From contig NC_090989.1 of the NCBI RefSeq assembly GCF_041146395.1, positions 45,038,501 through 45,102,500 on the forward strand: 64,000 nucleotides of DNA, read 5' to 3'. Positions 23,898 through 35,029 of the stretch are shown here, in pieces (positions within the stretch are counted from its first letter, which is position 1; each line of letters opens with the position of its first letter). Origin of the DNA: Eulemur rufifrons. Lineage: Eukaryota > Chordata > Mammalia > Primates > Lemuridae. The notes beneath the pieces were generated by a model, which worked only from the letters and a program-made list of their open reading frames with translations, did not search any database and was not told the DNA's origin. The translations under genes and the position numbers were made by a program.

Positions 23898-24949
23898 CAG
23901 TTGACCCTTGAATGACATGGGTTTGAACTGCATGGGTCTATACATACATAGATTCTTTTCTCTATATATACATATATAGAGGAAATTTTTTTTAGAGATT
24001 TGCAACAATTTGAAAAAACTTGCAGACAAACCACATAGCCTAGAAATATCAAAAAAAATTAAGAAAAAGGTACAGATGTTATGAGTGCATGAAATATGTA
24101 TAGATACTAGTCTATTTAATCACTCACTAGCATAAAAATATACATAGATGTATTATAAAAAGTTACAACTTATTAAGACTTATGAACACACATCCTTACA
24201 GATCATACCTGGTGCCATTCACAGTCAAGAGTGATATAAACAAACGTAAGGATGCAGTATTAAATTATACCTGCATAAAATTAATTATAGTACACACTGT
24301 ACTACTGTAATAATTTCATAACCACCTCAGCTTGATATTTTGATGAGCTCTAGTGTTGTGGAGTATCTGCTTAAAATGCCTTGCGATGCTAATCATTTCT
24401 GCACGAGCAGTTCATTTTTTCCAGTAGATTGTCTACCACGACAAAAAGTAATGTCCTACAGTTCTTGTGTATTTTTCATCATGTTTAGTGTAATACCATA
24501 AACCTTAAATAGCATCATGGAATCCATATGAAGTGCCACTAATGATGCTGGAAGTGCTTCTAAGGAGCAGAGAAAAGTCATGACATTATGAGAAAAAGTT
24601 GAATTGTTTGATATATACCATAGATTGAATCCTGCAGCCACTGTTGTCCACCATTTCAGTTAGCTGATTCATCTTGTAAATAGACATAATAAACTTATGG
24701 TATCCAGTAAATACAGCGCAGTATTGTAAATGTATTTTCTCTTCCTTAGAGAAATTTTCTTTCTCTAGCTTGCTTTATTGTAAGAATACAGTATATAACA
24801 TATATAGCATACAAAATATATGTTAATCAACTGTTATCAGTAAGGCTTCTGGTCAACAGTTGGCTGTTAGTAGTTAAGTTTTCAAGGAGTCAAAAGTTAT
24901 ACATGGATTTTTGACTGTCCCAGCTCTTGTGCTGTTCAAGGGTCAGTGG
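23898..24949 (+). mobile_element. Tigger2-like (TcMar-Tigger) DNA transposon, internally deleted
   Basis: The left end reads CAGTTGACCCTTGAATGACA and the right end is the complementary 'gctgttcaagggtcagtg'. TA target dinucleotides flank it at 23896-23897 and 24950-24951. Inside are 'gatttgcaacaatttgaaaa', 'cttatgaacacacatcctta' and, at about 24590-24650, the decayed start of the transposase frame (a plus-strand stretch reading like EKVELFDIYHR). Most of the transposase gene is absent, with a jump to the right-end non-coding part near 24.66 kb. Inserted in L1M. Confidence 0.85.
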
Positions 24950-25700
24950 TATTTGTTCACTTAATATTGTCCCATATGTCACATAAGCTTTCCTCATTTT
25001 TTTTTTTTTGTCATTTTTTCTTTCTTTATTTTTGTCCTGGCTGGATTATTTCAAAAGTCCTGGCTTCAATTTCAAGAATTGTTTCTTCTACTTGATCTAG
25101 TCTATTGTTGAAGCTCTTGATTGTATTTTTATTTATGAATTGAATTCCTCAGTTCTAAGATGTCTATTTGGTGCTTTTTATATGGTATTCATCTCTTTGA
25201 TGAATTTCTCATTGAGATAATTGTTTATCTGCTTTCACTACATTGTCTATCTGTATTCTCTTGTACCTCACTGAGTTTCCATAAGAGCATTATTTTGAAT
25301 TCACTTTATAGATTTTCTCTTCTTTGGCGTCAGTTATTGGAGAATTATTGTGTTCCTTTGGAGGTGTCATGCTTTCTCATGTTTCTTGTGTCCTTACATT
25401 GATATCTGCACATATGGCATAATGGTTGCTTCTTCCAGTTTTATGGAGTGGCTTTCATAGAGAAAGTCTTTTTCCTGTATATATATCTATAGTGTCAGAT
25501 GGGTGGGGTGCTTTGGCTTTGGTTCTGAGTTGTCTCTGTATGATTTATTTAGCTATAATGAAGTCAGTGGTGTCTGAAAGTGCCTCAGTGGCTTAGGCTG
25601 TTTGTGGAGGCTGTGGCATGGCTCTTTTGGGAACTAGATTGCTAGATGGGCCAGTCCTTGGGCCCCTGAGGGACTCACGTGGGTGCATGTCAGCCCAACT

Positions 25701-26370
25701 GCTAAAGAGTGCAATAGTTTCTTAAATGAATTTCCTGCTTCTGAATTTTCCCTGGAAGAGACCCTGAGGATGGAAAATCCAACAGAGTTTTTAGTAGTCA
25801 TTTTCAGAAAGAATGACAAAATTGGTAACTTGAGGGGCCTCAACAATTTTCACTTCATGACAGTTGCTAAATTCTGAAGCTCAGAGATGTATTCATTTTC
25901 CTGGCTTTTAGAAACACCTAGAGGACTTAGGAATTATAGCTTTCCCCTGTGAAAGTTGGTCCAAATATTTTAATAGCACCCAGTTGTTGAGCTACCAGAC
26001 GTGATATCACCCAAATCTTGTTCATTCCAGGCAGTAGGCTCAAAGTGTTTTGGTCATGCCAATCTAGGATCTTCACCTTTCTGTGACTCTTCTGTCACTG
26101 CTCTGGAAACACACACCTGACCTTCTAGTAGTGCACCATTATCTTCAGGGACACAAAATCCAACCCCAGAGCCACAGGATCCAGAATTTCTGGTAAAAGA
26201 TGGTGGGAGGCTCTAAGAGAAATTTTTACTGAAAAGATTTTCTTATGAGTTGGTATAAAAGTCCCTTTCATGAATGCTGAGCATAGAGTTATAGTAAGAT
26301 TGTTATTTGCTATTCCCTAATCTAATTAAATAAATCTTAAGGATTAATAATTTCTAAAATGTCTAATGTA
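25701..26370. other. Unassigned stretch right of the L1M
   Basis: May be the remaining 5' UTR of the L1M or unique DNA; I cannot decide. No gene seen. Confidence 0.35.
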
Positions 26371-26374
26371 TTGT

Positions 26375-26690
26375 CTTCAATACTATAGTAAGAAATAAAC
26401 ATGAATAAGTAATGGCTTCTGCCCTCAAGAAGCTTATTAGAGATGACTAGGTAAGCATACAAATATATATAATACAAAGTGGAGTCTACTATACATCATG
26501 AAAAAGGTGCAGATGTAATAGGTGGAAACATTGCATTTTGTTGGAAGGATCTGGAAAGCTTCATAGAAGAAGCCTTGAAGAACGGACAGGATTATAGTAT
26601 GTTGAAAGGTTAAGACACTATCAGAGAAGGATATGACATGGACAGGAGCATGAGAGTGGGAACTTGCAAAGTATGATCTTAAGAGTTACT
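26375..26690 (-). repeat. L2-like LINE fragment, antisense
   Basis: 'cttctgccctcaagaagctta', then 'aatacaaagtggagtctact' and 'agcttcatagaagaagcctt' follow antisense L2 (ctgccctcaaggagcttaca ... gaaggcttcctggaggaag). Confidence 0.55.
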
Positions 26691-27227
26691 AGCTGCCATA
26701 TAAAGTATACTAATTTTTTCAGCTCCTAACAACTGTCAAAATATCATTTAGCTTATTCTGATCCCTCATTTACATTTTAATTTTGCCACCTCTGACACTT
26801 TTGTCAGAGAAACATTTTATTTCTCCATTTAGTTCTAACAATGAAGGTAGAAACTTGATGACATTGCAATTTGGGGGTATTAATGTAAATGTGAATTTTT
26901 TATTTGCACCTACTGTCTATGAGAGAGTTTGGAATACACTAGGACATCTTTAGTTTTCTGATGACTTAAACGATGTCTATTTTAATGTTATTGGGATTGT
27001 AATAATTGCAATCTCCATGACTACTTTTGCCCACTGTATAACGTGTGATGATCTTTAATTGCACTCCTTATCAAGCAAAAGAATGTTATACAAAGGAAGT
27101 GATAAAGCCTGTGAACTGATAAGAGTGTGTACTTTGTGAGTTGTTCTACAGTGTGGGAGAGTCCCTAATGAATCTTTATTCACCACTTATCTTTATTTTT
27201 AAAATGCAGCCCATGACATACTTTTTT

Positions 27228-28058
27228 TTTTTTTATTTTTTATTTATTTTTTTTTTATTTTTTATTTTTTGTTTGTTTTTCAGCTCATCAAGGGGGTACA
27301 AAAGATCAGGCTATATACATTGCCCATGCCTCCCCATCCCCCCGAGTCTGAGCTTTAGTTGTGTCCATTTCCTAGACAGTGCACATCACTCTCATCATGT
27401 AGGTGTGCACTCCTCCCCTCCCCCCACCCCATCCCCCCCAGAGAGAACTTCAAACGTGTCCATTCCCCAGGCAGTGTGCATCGCACTCATCAAGTAGGTA
27501 TACACCCATCCCTTCCACCCAGCCCCGACCTCTGTCCAATACCCAATTGGTGTGAATCCCAAATGTGCTCTCAGGGAAACCAGTTTGCTGGTGAGTACAT
27601 GTGGTGCTTGTTTTTCCATTCTTGGGATACTTCACTTAATAGAATGGGTTCCAGCTCACTCCAGGAGAACCAAAGAGATGCCATATCGCCATCATTTCTG
27701 ATAGCTGAGTAATATTCCATGGTATACATATACCACATTTTGCTAATCCATTCATGAATCGATGGGCATTTGGGTTGTTTCCATATCTTTGCGATTGTGA
27801 ATTGTGCTGCTATAAACATTCGGGTGCAGGTGTCTTTTTTATAGAATGACTTTTGTTCTTCTGGGTAGATGCCCAGTAATGGGATTGCTGGATCGAATGG
27901 TAGGTCTACTTGAATCTGTTTAAGGTATCTCCACATTGCTTTCCACAGGGGCTGCACTAGTTTACAGTCCCACCAGCAGTGTATGAGAGTACCTGTCTCT
28001 CCACACCCACGCCAACATGTATAGTTTTGGGACTTTTTGATAAATGACATACTTTTTT
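27228..28058 (-). mobile_element. 5'-truncated strepsirrhine L1, antisense, with 15-bp target duplication
   Basis: A T-rich tail at 27221-27280 is followed by the antisense 3' UTR ('aagggggtacaaaagatcag', 'ctagacagtgcacatcact') and then the C-terminal end of ORF2. The minus frame 27571-28050 (159 codons) keeps the Cys/His cluster [18 protein letters not shown] and FDPAIPLLGIYP, and stops in the usual C-terminal area. The target duplication ATGACATACTTTTTT is at 27213-27227 and 28044-28058. The frame is open across the surviving part, so the copy is fairly young, but it lacks EN, RT and the promoter. Confidence 0.95.
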
Positions 28059-28211
28059 ATTTGATGGTGGGATGAAGTGGTTACCCATCTTCAAAGGTAC
28101 GAAGTAATTTATACTATGGAAATGTTTGCATAAAACTCCACATAAACATCCCGAACATATCATCTGAGTGATTATATAGACTATAAGAATTTCAGAAAAG
28201 AAATTTAATTA

Positions 28212-28766
28212 ATGAAAAGTGTATATCAAAAATTAGGTCAATGTGTAGGCATACAGAAGCTGAATCAATGGTACTCTCAAGACAGCCACATGTGCTGTGT
28301 AGACTGTGCACTGTTCAATTCTAGAGAATGGCATTCATGTCATAGTCTATGGAATGACAGCCTTGTTGCTGGGTGGTGCACAAGCTCCACAGCTATACAA
28401 GGCAGCCCAAGCCATTCTTTGAGTTGTCTTTCTGTTTTGCTTATTACGGCTGAAGAGGTTTTCTTGCCAAGTTTCCCTGTTTTTTGTCTTCTGTCTTTCC
28501 TCTGGCTCTTACTTTTCCTGGAAACTTGGCAGTGGGACCCATTGGCAGCCCTGTTATCTTGGGCTGTTTTTGGCTGTGTCTTTGACTCTATGGATTATAC
28601 TGAAAACTGGCATTCATATATCCACGGTCTTTGTTGGGGGGTTAGCGGGGAAGTTTTCTTTTGTGTTTCCATTTTTTTTCCTCCTTCGAGATGCCGAGGT
28701 GTTCCCTTACCTATGAGTTGTTGGAAGAGAATCATATTTTGCCTTTACGTCCTTATATTAGGATGA
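28212..28766 (+). other. 184-codon open frame of unknown nature, probably chance
   Basis: Longest plus-strand frame in the intergenic part. Cys/Trp-rich, with a hydrophobic block (about residues 80-108, LPSFPVFCLLSFLWLLLFLE). No Kozak support of note, no family recognised, and no promoter or splice context. Its last bases run into the left arm of the 28726-28846 inverted repeat. A rough count of stop-free runs in 64 kb over six frames predicts about one frame this long by chance. Confidence 0.2.
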
Positions 28767-28846
28767 CTATGTAACATATTGTCCAATTAGGGACACTTTT
28801 AAGATACATGGTCATCCTAATACATAAAGAGCAAATATGATTCTCT
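28726..28846. repeat. Imperfect inverted repeat (hairpin or MITE-like)
   Basis: The left arm at 28726-28771 and right arm at 28807-28846 are complementary: AGAGAATCATATTT pairs with the complement of the right end, and TATTAGGATGACTATG (28756-28771) pairs with 28807-28822 with one mismatch. The spacer is 35 bp. Family not recognised. Confidence 0.7.
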
Positions 28847-28849
28847 AAG

Positions 28850-30060
28850 AAGAACAATTGCTAATAACATTGGAATAACAGGTGTAAATAGGTATAAATG
28901 TTCTGAGTACTGTGAGGTGTCTGCTCACTGACTCTTCTCTTTCTCACAACTGAGATGCAGTAGAGTCACACCTTTAAGGGATGATGCTATAGTTTTGGAA
29001 TATTTCCATTCAGTAAGTAAATAGCCCTTGTCTTGCTGCTCCTGAGTGTGCCCTCACCATTGTGGCACTTCCTCTGGGACTCTCCAGATAGCCCTACTCT
29101 TTAGCATCTAAACTGGTAATCTTTGGCATGGGTGGAGGCCTGTAGAGCCCTGGGCTGGGGCTAAGCTTGGCATCTGCTCTGTGCCCTAGTGGTTACTAAA
29201 TACTTTTAATATTACCCCAGCCCTTTCCTATCTATCTACAAAGCCCCTTTTCCTCTGTAACTTTGTCATTCTATCAGTGTCCAGTCCTGGAACTGTGAAG
29301 ACACTCAAGCTTCACTTTGCTACTTCATCCCTACATACATGTGTGCCATATTCAATTTTCTAGATGTTATTTATGCGCATGTCGTAAATAGCAAGATATT
29401 TTTCTGACTCAAGGAGAAGAAGGTATTTGATTTTGTTATCAACATCACAGAGCAGCAGTGTGATTACAGTCACTTTAAGCAAGCAGCTTTGAAAGGAGAG
29501 CTCTGTCTCTCTTCACAATCACAGCACTATGGAAAGATTGTTTCTGTCTGTGATTCCACTCCCCTGACTGGAATGTGGAGAAGAATGACTGGTTATAGGA
29601 ATAAGATTAGAAAAACTAGAGGAGTGTTTCAAAGAGAGCTATAACTAAACACAAGGTAGAAAACTATTGTGTCTTTTGCTTAAAAATCACATACCAAATA
29701 TTTCCAAGCATTGGGCCAAATTAAGACCTTCCCAGGAGCAGTAAAGAAAAAAAAATAATAATGACATTTTGTGATTGATGAAACATAAAAACTCCCTTGT
29801 TTAGAGAGCACCAATTACAAAATAAGAATGAAATACTTTCCTCCTGTACAGCAAATTGTGAATCAAAGGGTGAACTCTGGATCAAAAGTTAATATTCTCA
29901 TGGCTTTATATAAATGTGAGATCTGAAATCTTTAAAATGCTAAGAGGTAATTGACAAGGGCTTCTTTGAAAAGTTGGTGTCTTTTCTGTAATGCACAAAA
30001 CTGAGATAAGGGCAAAACAGAACGTCTCGGGATGTGGCAGAGCTGTGGAAAGTGCATTAC
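28850..30060. other. Intergenic stretch with no recognised feature
   Basis: No exon, element or simple repeat stands out apart from an A-rich spot at about 29748-29761. Confidence 0.5.
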
Positions 30061-30064
30061 GATC

Positions 30065-30255
30065 TGCAGTTAGACAGATCTGCGTTCAAATTCCAATTCT
30101 GCCTTCTGCTAACTAATCTTTCTGTACAGTGACTTCCTTGTCTTAAAACAAGGTAAGTAATACCTTCCCTATGAAGTTGTTGTCAAGATTTAACAATTTA
30201 ATGTAGGCAAAATACATACTGTCATGCCTATTCCATAGTAAGTGCTTAATAAATT
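30065..30255 (+). repeat. MIR SINE, sense
   Basis: 'tagacagatctgcgttcaaat', 'aattctgccttctgctaact', 'gaagttgttgtcaagattta' and 'ccatagtaagtgcttaataa' follow the sense MIR from its 5' part to its 3' end; nearly complete but diverged. Confidence 0.8.
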
Positions 30256-30259
30256 TGCA

Positions 30260-32385
30260 CTTTAGAATCTGGGATATTTTGATGCAGAGTGCAGGAACTA
30301 AGGGAGTAATTTTTAAGAAAGAGCCTAAGGCAAAGAGAATGGAAGGGTCAGTACCACTTGAACGCTGGATGAGTCTCCATCGGTGGGGGTCTGTGGAGTG
30401 TGTGGAGAGCTGGCAGAAGAGTACACGATGAAGGAAGGAGAAAGGATGAAGCTGGGGCTCCCAGAGGAGGTGTCAGTGGTTAGCAGCTGACTTCAGGTAT
30501 CAGGTTATGATCAAAGAGCAACCTGGCATATACATGGTGCCCTTGCCTCTCTGAGGATCAAAAGGAGACTTGTGGCTATTTCTGTGCCTAGAGTGAGACA
30601 TAGTGTCAGAATGATTGCACACCCATGGGTCAGTTTACAGCCTGGTTGGGTTTATATAGCCTTGAGGTTCATGGACTCCTGGGGGAGATGTAAGTGTGTT
30701 TTAGGAGGCCCTTTCACCATTCCCCTGAAATTATGTGCAAAATTTCATTTACATTTGCATTTTCTGGGAACAGATTCCATCGCTTTCTTCAGATTTAACA
30801 ACAATGACTAATTATTGTGGTTCTGGTAGTTAACTTCCCAATACTCATCTCATGACTTCCACATTGTACAGCAGCAATATATTTGGGGGAATTAATATCA
30901 GTTTTTTTGGGAGTGTACTTGATCTAAGGGTAACGCTGTGTTCTTTTGCAGTAACTGGTTCAAATTTAGAGAGAATAGAAAAATAAACCTGTTGTACCCA
31001 GCACCCAGCTTTCCCCATCTCATTGTAGAGAGGAAAAAGCTGCTCTTTCTCTGAATACACTGTCTGAAGAAGCATGTGGCCCAGCCTGGAAACCAGCCTA
31101 CAACCACGAGAGGGGGAATCTGACACTGGGAATGGAAGAGTAAAGGGATGGGAAGCCACTGGTTCAACAATGTCCTGAAGCCTGGCCTATATCTGGACTT
31201 CCTCTCCTGTGAGGAATAATAAAGAATAATAAATGTTCTTATTATTTAAACAAGCTTGAATAGGGTTTTCTGTTATTTGCAGCCAAGCATATCCAAATAG
31301 CCCCCAAAGTTTGAGAGCCAGTGGTTTACACTACATTAAAAGGAGGGGAATCAGAGCGAATGCTTAAATGAATTGCTTAATGCTTTCAAGCCATTTCAGC
31401 ATAACTGAATAATATGATGTATTTGTGTACTTTACCTCATCTACAGTGGTTAAATAATTTGTGCCTTTCACTCTCATGCAATTGTAGGAGTGCCCTTGAA
31501 CCCTTTTAGAGTGGTAAGGGATTAAAAGAGCACTACAATATAAAAAGACATGGGGGCAAGAGAGTTAGAGTGTGTATGTGTGAGGTCTTTAATTATGTAG
31601 TGTATACATTTTCTGGAATCACAGCAGTTCAGAAAAACTGAGGTATAAAAGAAATGTAATTGGTTGGATATATAATATAACTGCCTGAAAGGAGGGAACT
31701 GTCTGCTTTTAGGTCTTGACCTACAGTGCCTCTTGCTAGCTTTTTGGTCTAGCAGTGAACCTTCTGTTTTGGTATTTGGCATGGGCAATTATAGTGCTCT
31801 TGCTGCATTGACAATTGTATGGTGTGAGGGCACCAACCCAGCTTGCACTCTTCCCCTGACTCTGCAATCTGCAGAGACACAGATAAATCCTAATCCAAAT
31901 GTTAGTGGAGCGCTATCTATGCCGGATCTTACTGACATACACCCTCTTGTTCAGACTGCAGAGCCCAGATAGGCACATGATCTTCCTTCTCTCTACAGCA
32001 CTCTCACCTAAACCCCACATTCCACTCAGAGCCCACTGGCACTTTCAAATGCTCTCACTACCACTTTAGGTTATAAAAGACTTAGGAGGATGAGGAGAAT
32101 AATCTATGGCCCTTTCATGGCTAGATCTGCTGTGCTATCTCTACAGACCTCCCCATGACTTTTTGAAGGTGTTTCTTCCAACATTCCAGAGAGAAAGCGA
32201 GGCAAACATCTACTTCACTCTTGGATCTAAACTTGAGGGGAAATCTGAGGGCAATTCTGTGGGTCTGTCCTTGCTGCTATCCTATTTGCATTGTTACAAT
32301 GACCTGGATAAATGCATAGAAAGCATGGTATTTTGTCCTGTAGATGATACAATGCTGAGAGAAATAGCTGAACATAAAACAGTAG
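30260..32385. other. Intergenic stretch with no recognised gene
   Basis: Open frames of 61-123 codons occur (for example plus 32106-32477, minus 30845-31159 and 31522-31788), but none shows a known domain and none is supported by splice or promoter context. Confidence 0.5.
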
Positions 32386-32389
32386 CCTC

Positions 32390-32605
32390 AGACACTTGTC
32401 TAGTGTTCACTATATCCACTTTTCTATGTGATTTACATAAATTAGCTCATTTGATTCTTATTTCATATTACAGATGACGAACTTGGTGCATAGGAACATC
32501 AAGTTACTTGCCCAAGGCCACACAGCAAGGAAATGATGGTATTAAGGTTTGAAGCCAAGTAACTGGCTCTAAAGTACGTGCTCTTAATTACTATGTTCTG
32601 ATGCC
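32390..32605 (-). repeat. MIR SINE, antisense
   Basis: 'attacagatgacgaacttgg', 'cttgcccaaggccacacagc' and 'aagtacgtgctcttaattac' give a nearly complete antisense MIR. Confidence 0.8.
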
Positions 32606-32609
32606 TTTA

Positions 32610-34440
32610 GAATGGTGTAATAGAACAGATTCTTTCGATTTGCAAAAACAAGGGGCAGAAAACAATTGAGAGGGAAAGGACAAATTTTATAATAGTTTAT
32701 ATGAAAAAGACAAGGACTTTTAGTTGGTCATAATCTGGATTTGAACAGCAGAGAATAGCTGCTTCTAAAAGGAAGCAGACCTGTGACAAAAATAAGAATG
32801 TTTCAGAAGACAGGAGGTAAATGTTCCTTCATACTCTAATGACTGATTCACAGGACTATGCTGACATAGTTTATCTAAGTCTGGTGTCAGAGTTCATGAG
32901 CAATGTTGTCAGGCTCGAGATGTCTAGAACATTAGCCAAAATTATCTTCAGTCTGGTGACCACTTCTTGTGAGGTGGGACAGAAGCTTGGCAAACAGGGT
33001 AATGCTAGTTTTCAGATATTCTAAGAATTGTCACAAGAAAGAGGTATGGACTGTGAGGTTACAGGATTAGTATCTCAGCTCAAGACCAAAACAAACCATT
33101 TAAATATTCAAAGCCTTCAGAATGTTCAAAGACAATAGCCAGGCTACCTCATTAAGTAGTGAGTCCTCAGGCAGTAAAAGCTTCAAGAAGTATTTGGATG
33201 ACCATTGGTTGAACATCGTAATTGTTGAGAAATAATGTCAATTGGGCTACCATTCCAACAAAACTGTTTTAAGAATCCATCTGGCTTTTGAAAGGTAGTT
33301 TTTAGCGCCCCCCCCCCAAAAAAACACAATAAAACAATTTCTCACACGGTTGCTAACTATTAATAGAAAATATCAAATAAGTATAGGCTTCTCAAAACTC
33401 ATATTAGCACATACTGATGGTAAATATTACCAATAAAATATGAAAGAATAGTACTTAAAAGGAAACTTCTAAACTGCTTAATATGCATTTTGCAAAAATG
33501 TTGGAAACTCAATTTCAAATGGATATTTTCCTGGCACTTCTGTGTTTTTAAGTTCCTTGTCTTTGGGAAGATACTGCAATTAATAAAAGTGTGAAGTTAG
33601 GTGGCCGAACACCCTGTCAAGATGCCCTGTACAGCAAGTGCACCTGTGATAAGTGAGGAAGGGAGAAAAGGTTAACGTAATTAGAGAAATGAATTCTGGG
33701 TAACCCCAAAGAACATGTCTTGTGAGTCATCTGTGTTCACATTTCTTTGAACTTTGTCTGTCCTAAGGGAGATGAAGCAATTACGCAGACATAATGTCTT
33801 ACCCTTTAGTACAAGGCATCCCACATTCCTCAATCCATTCATCATCATCTGTGGTATCTGTATTCATGCTGTCATGCAGAGCCAGTCGTCAACAATTATT
33901 AAACCCAAAGCCATAAGGTTATACATTTAGGAGAAAAAGCAAAACCAATTATTACAATGTGTACTATGAAGACATCCATCCATTAAGGGAAAAAAATCAC
34001 TAAGGAGCTCCTCAAAGATTCTTTTGCATCAGGGATTATCTCCAGAGACCTAAGAAGTAAACGAAGTGATTTATCTGTCACTAAGAATTTCTCTTCTCCG
34101 AAATGGAATCCATGATGGCTGTGACACTGCTGCACCCAGCTTTTGTTTCTCTTTCTGTTCTGCATTTTACTTACATTCTCACACATTGATTGTGAAAGCC
34201 CTTTTCTCTGGACTTTCCTCATTGCCTGCTTTTATTCTTTGAAAACAAACAATAAAAATAAGATTTCGTTATGAGAGACATTTCACGTAGCAAGTACTCT
34301 GGCATGTTGTTTGTGCTATTCTTCCAACTTCCTAGAAAAAGAGAATGTTTTAAATATATCTTTTTCATTTCTCTTCTTTTCCTTCTCTTTTTACCATTCC
34401 TTTCAAAATAAAATTGTCTAATTAGTTTTCTGATACTACT
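32610..34440. other. Intergenic stretch with no recognised gene
   Basis: Only a short C-run followed by an A-run at 33307-33325 stands out. Frames on either strand are under 80 codons. Confidence 0.5.
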
Positions 34441-34449
34441 AATAAAATA

Positions 34450-34660
34450 GCTCATATATGGTGCTTGCTATGTGCCAGGCAGTGTCCTAAGCCCATTACA
34501 CATACTGACTCATTTAGTTTTCTCAACAAGCCTGGGAGGTAGGTAGTATTGTTAAATCCTTTCATAGAAAACTGAAGTATCAAGAGGTTAAATAATTTGC
34601 CAGTAGTCATATGGCAAAGTTCATGCCTGACCCAGTGACATACCTGACTCCTCTAACTCC
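34450..34660 (-). repeat. MIR SINE, antisense
   Basis: 'ctatgtgccaggcagtgtcct', 'cctgggaggtaggtagtatt' and 'gttaaataatttgccagtag' match the antisense MIR in order. Confidence 0.85.
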
Positions 34661-35029
34661 AGGGTCTTCCAGGATAGTGATTTCCTTAGAGACTAAGGAA
34701 GAAGGAAACTAACGTATACTTGGCCTCTAATTAGAACCATGGGAAACCAATATTTTTGTATATTAAATAATTCAAACAGTGCAATTTCATATGGGTCAAT
34801 ATCTTTTAAGTTTTATAATCTCCATTTTTATTTCCACAATTTATATGAAAATAATTTCAGAAAATATATTATTCTTAAGGCAAACATAATCCTATTACCA
34901 AGAAATAATTGTTAGTATGCTTTATATAATTTTATTTATTGTATAAATCATAAGTATAGATCAAATATCCCTAGCAGCTAGTGTCTGCCATGCTGCTAAA
35001 TCTTAAAGGAAATTTAAAAAATACAAGTT

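Larger units (their letters stand above)
20320..25700 (-). mobile_element. Old L1M, antisense, interrupted by an LTR and a Tigger2
   Basis: At 20330-20470 the sequence is an antisense L1 3' UTR end (tttgatagatgtatacaatg, ctatcacctcaaacattta). From about 20480 it is antisense ORF2 starting in the reverse-transcriptase region and running toward ORF1 and the 5' end by about 25.7 kb. The C-terminal third of ORF2 expected between these two parts is missing, so there is an internal deletion or two adjacent elements. An LTR splits it at 22228-22678 and a DNA transposon at 23898-24949; the L1 text resumes on the far side of both. Many stops; no intact frame. The right limit is approximate. Confidence 0.85.

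Noticed and set aside
27571..28050. 159-codon minus-strand frame as a host gene
   Set aside because: It is the C-terminal end of L1 ORF2 within a 5'-truncated element that has a target-site duplication.
28212..28766. 184-codon plus-strand open frame as a new gene
   Set aside because: A stop-free run this long is expected about once by chance in 64 kb over six frames at this base composition. No family, promoter, splice site or Kozak support was seen. Kept only as a low-confidence feature.
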